From Stromatinia cepivora (Eukaryota; Ascomycota; Leotiomycetes; Helotiales; Sclerotiniaceae), in NCBI GenBank assembly GCA_014898415.1, contig RCTD01000005.1, forward strand, positions 1,426,001-1,490,000: a stretch of DNA of 64,000 nt, given 5' to 3'. The notes beneath the pieces are model-generated. The model made no database searches, was not told the DNA's origin, and saw nothing but the letters and a program-made list of their open reading frames with translations. This document shows positions 63,979 to 64,000 of this stretch, in pieces. The first letter of the stretch is position 1, and each line of letters starts with the position of its first letter. Made by a program: the position numbers and the translations under genes.

Positions 63979-64000
63979 TTTTCTGATATCAAAATCTTTA

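Larger units (their letters stand above)
52339..64000 (+). mobile_element. Element A2: second copy of the Ty3/gypsy family, split by element B and cut by the window end
   Basis: 5' LTR 52339-52620 (282 bp, starting TGTCACGAATCGCGAACC). The body to 54618 corresponds to A1 24639-26640, is interrupted by element B (54619-62901), and resumes at 62907 to the window end, corresponding to A1 up to about 27745. About 3.7 kb plus the 3' LTR should lie beyond. The left target site would be CAGTT (52334-52338), to be matched after the missing end. Coding pieces are less mutated than in A1: an 86-codon RT frame is open at 63718-63978. Confidence 0.85.

Noticed and set aside
23700..64000. AT-rich half as mitochondrial DNA or a centromere
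   Set aside because: It is made of LTR retrotransposons and a DNA transposon with TSDs and RIP signatures. No mitochondrial genes, rRNA or tRNAs were seen, and centromere identity cannot be judged from sequence.

Overview
This is nuclear DNA of a filamentous ascomycete (Pezizomycotina). The evidence is short 46-74 nt introns, typical fungal genes (an EsdC-like protein, a Rax1-type RGS protein, a SAM35/metaxin-like protein) and transposons degraded by C-to-T/G-to-A mutation of the repeat-induced point mutation (RIP) type. A leotiomycete (Botrytis/Sclerotinia-like) would fit, but the species cannot be read from the sequence alone.

The window has two parts. Bases 1 to about 23,650 have normal base composition and sparse genes: a cysteine-rich, probably GPI-anchored protein cut by the window start; an orphan signal-peptide exon (1420); a four-exon RGS/Rax1-like gene (2518-4064); a signal-peptide/TM glycoprotein-like gene whose start is out of frame (5079-6033); a small TM-protein fragment on the minus strand (6139-6510); a decayed von Willebrand A (VWA/VIT-family) pseudogene (8040-8790); an esdC homologue (12767-13648); a minus-strand unknown gene with difficult splice sites (15959-17497); a three-exon SAM35/metaxin-like gene (18915-20041, minus); and a 92-aa small protein (22137-22415). 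Long gene-free stretches hold promoters and many short tandem repeats.

From about 23,700 to 64,000 the sequence is extremely AT-rich and is a nest of dead transposons. I could delimit: a full-length Ty3/gypsy element (A1, 24357-31410, TSD GAACT) and a second copy (A2, 52339 to beyond the window end); two Ty1/copia elements of one family on the minus strand (C1, 31557-37054, TSD TAAAT; C2, 38560-44035, TSD GATAT); another Ty1/copia (B, 54619-62901, TSD ATTAT, minus) inserted in A2; a plus-strand Ty1/copia relic (D, roughly 37-48 kb) broken by C2 and by a pogo/Fot1-type DNA transposon (45721-47571, TA target); and a 206-bp candidate solo LTR (52130-52335) with normal base composition.

The most striking pattern is that in every delimited element the outer ends of LTRs or TIRs keep their G+C while the inner parts of the same LTRs and the bodies are stripped of C and G. 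RIP-type mutation here therefore fades out over roughly the last 50-150 bp of each element. The short solo LTR has escaped entirely.

No novel coding system was found. The host genes are unrelated housekeeping, developmental or signalling genes with no cluster logic, and the AT-rich half is a graveyard whose layered insertions allow a relative chronology.
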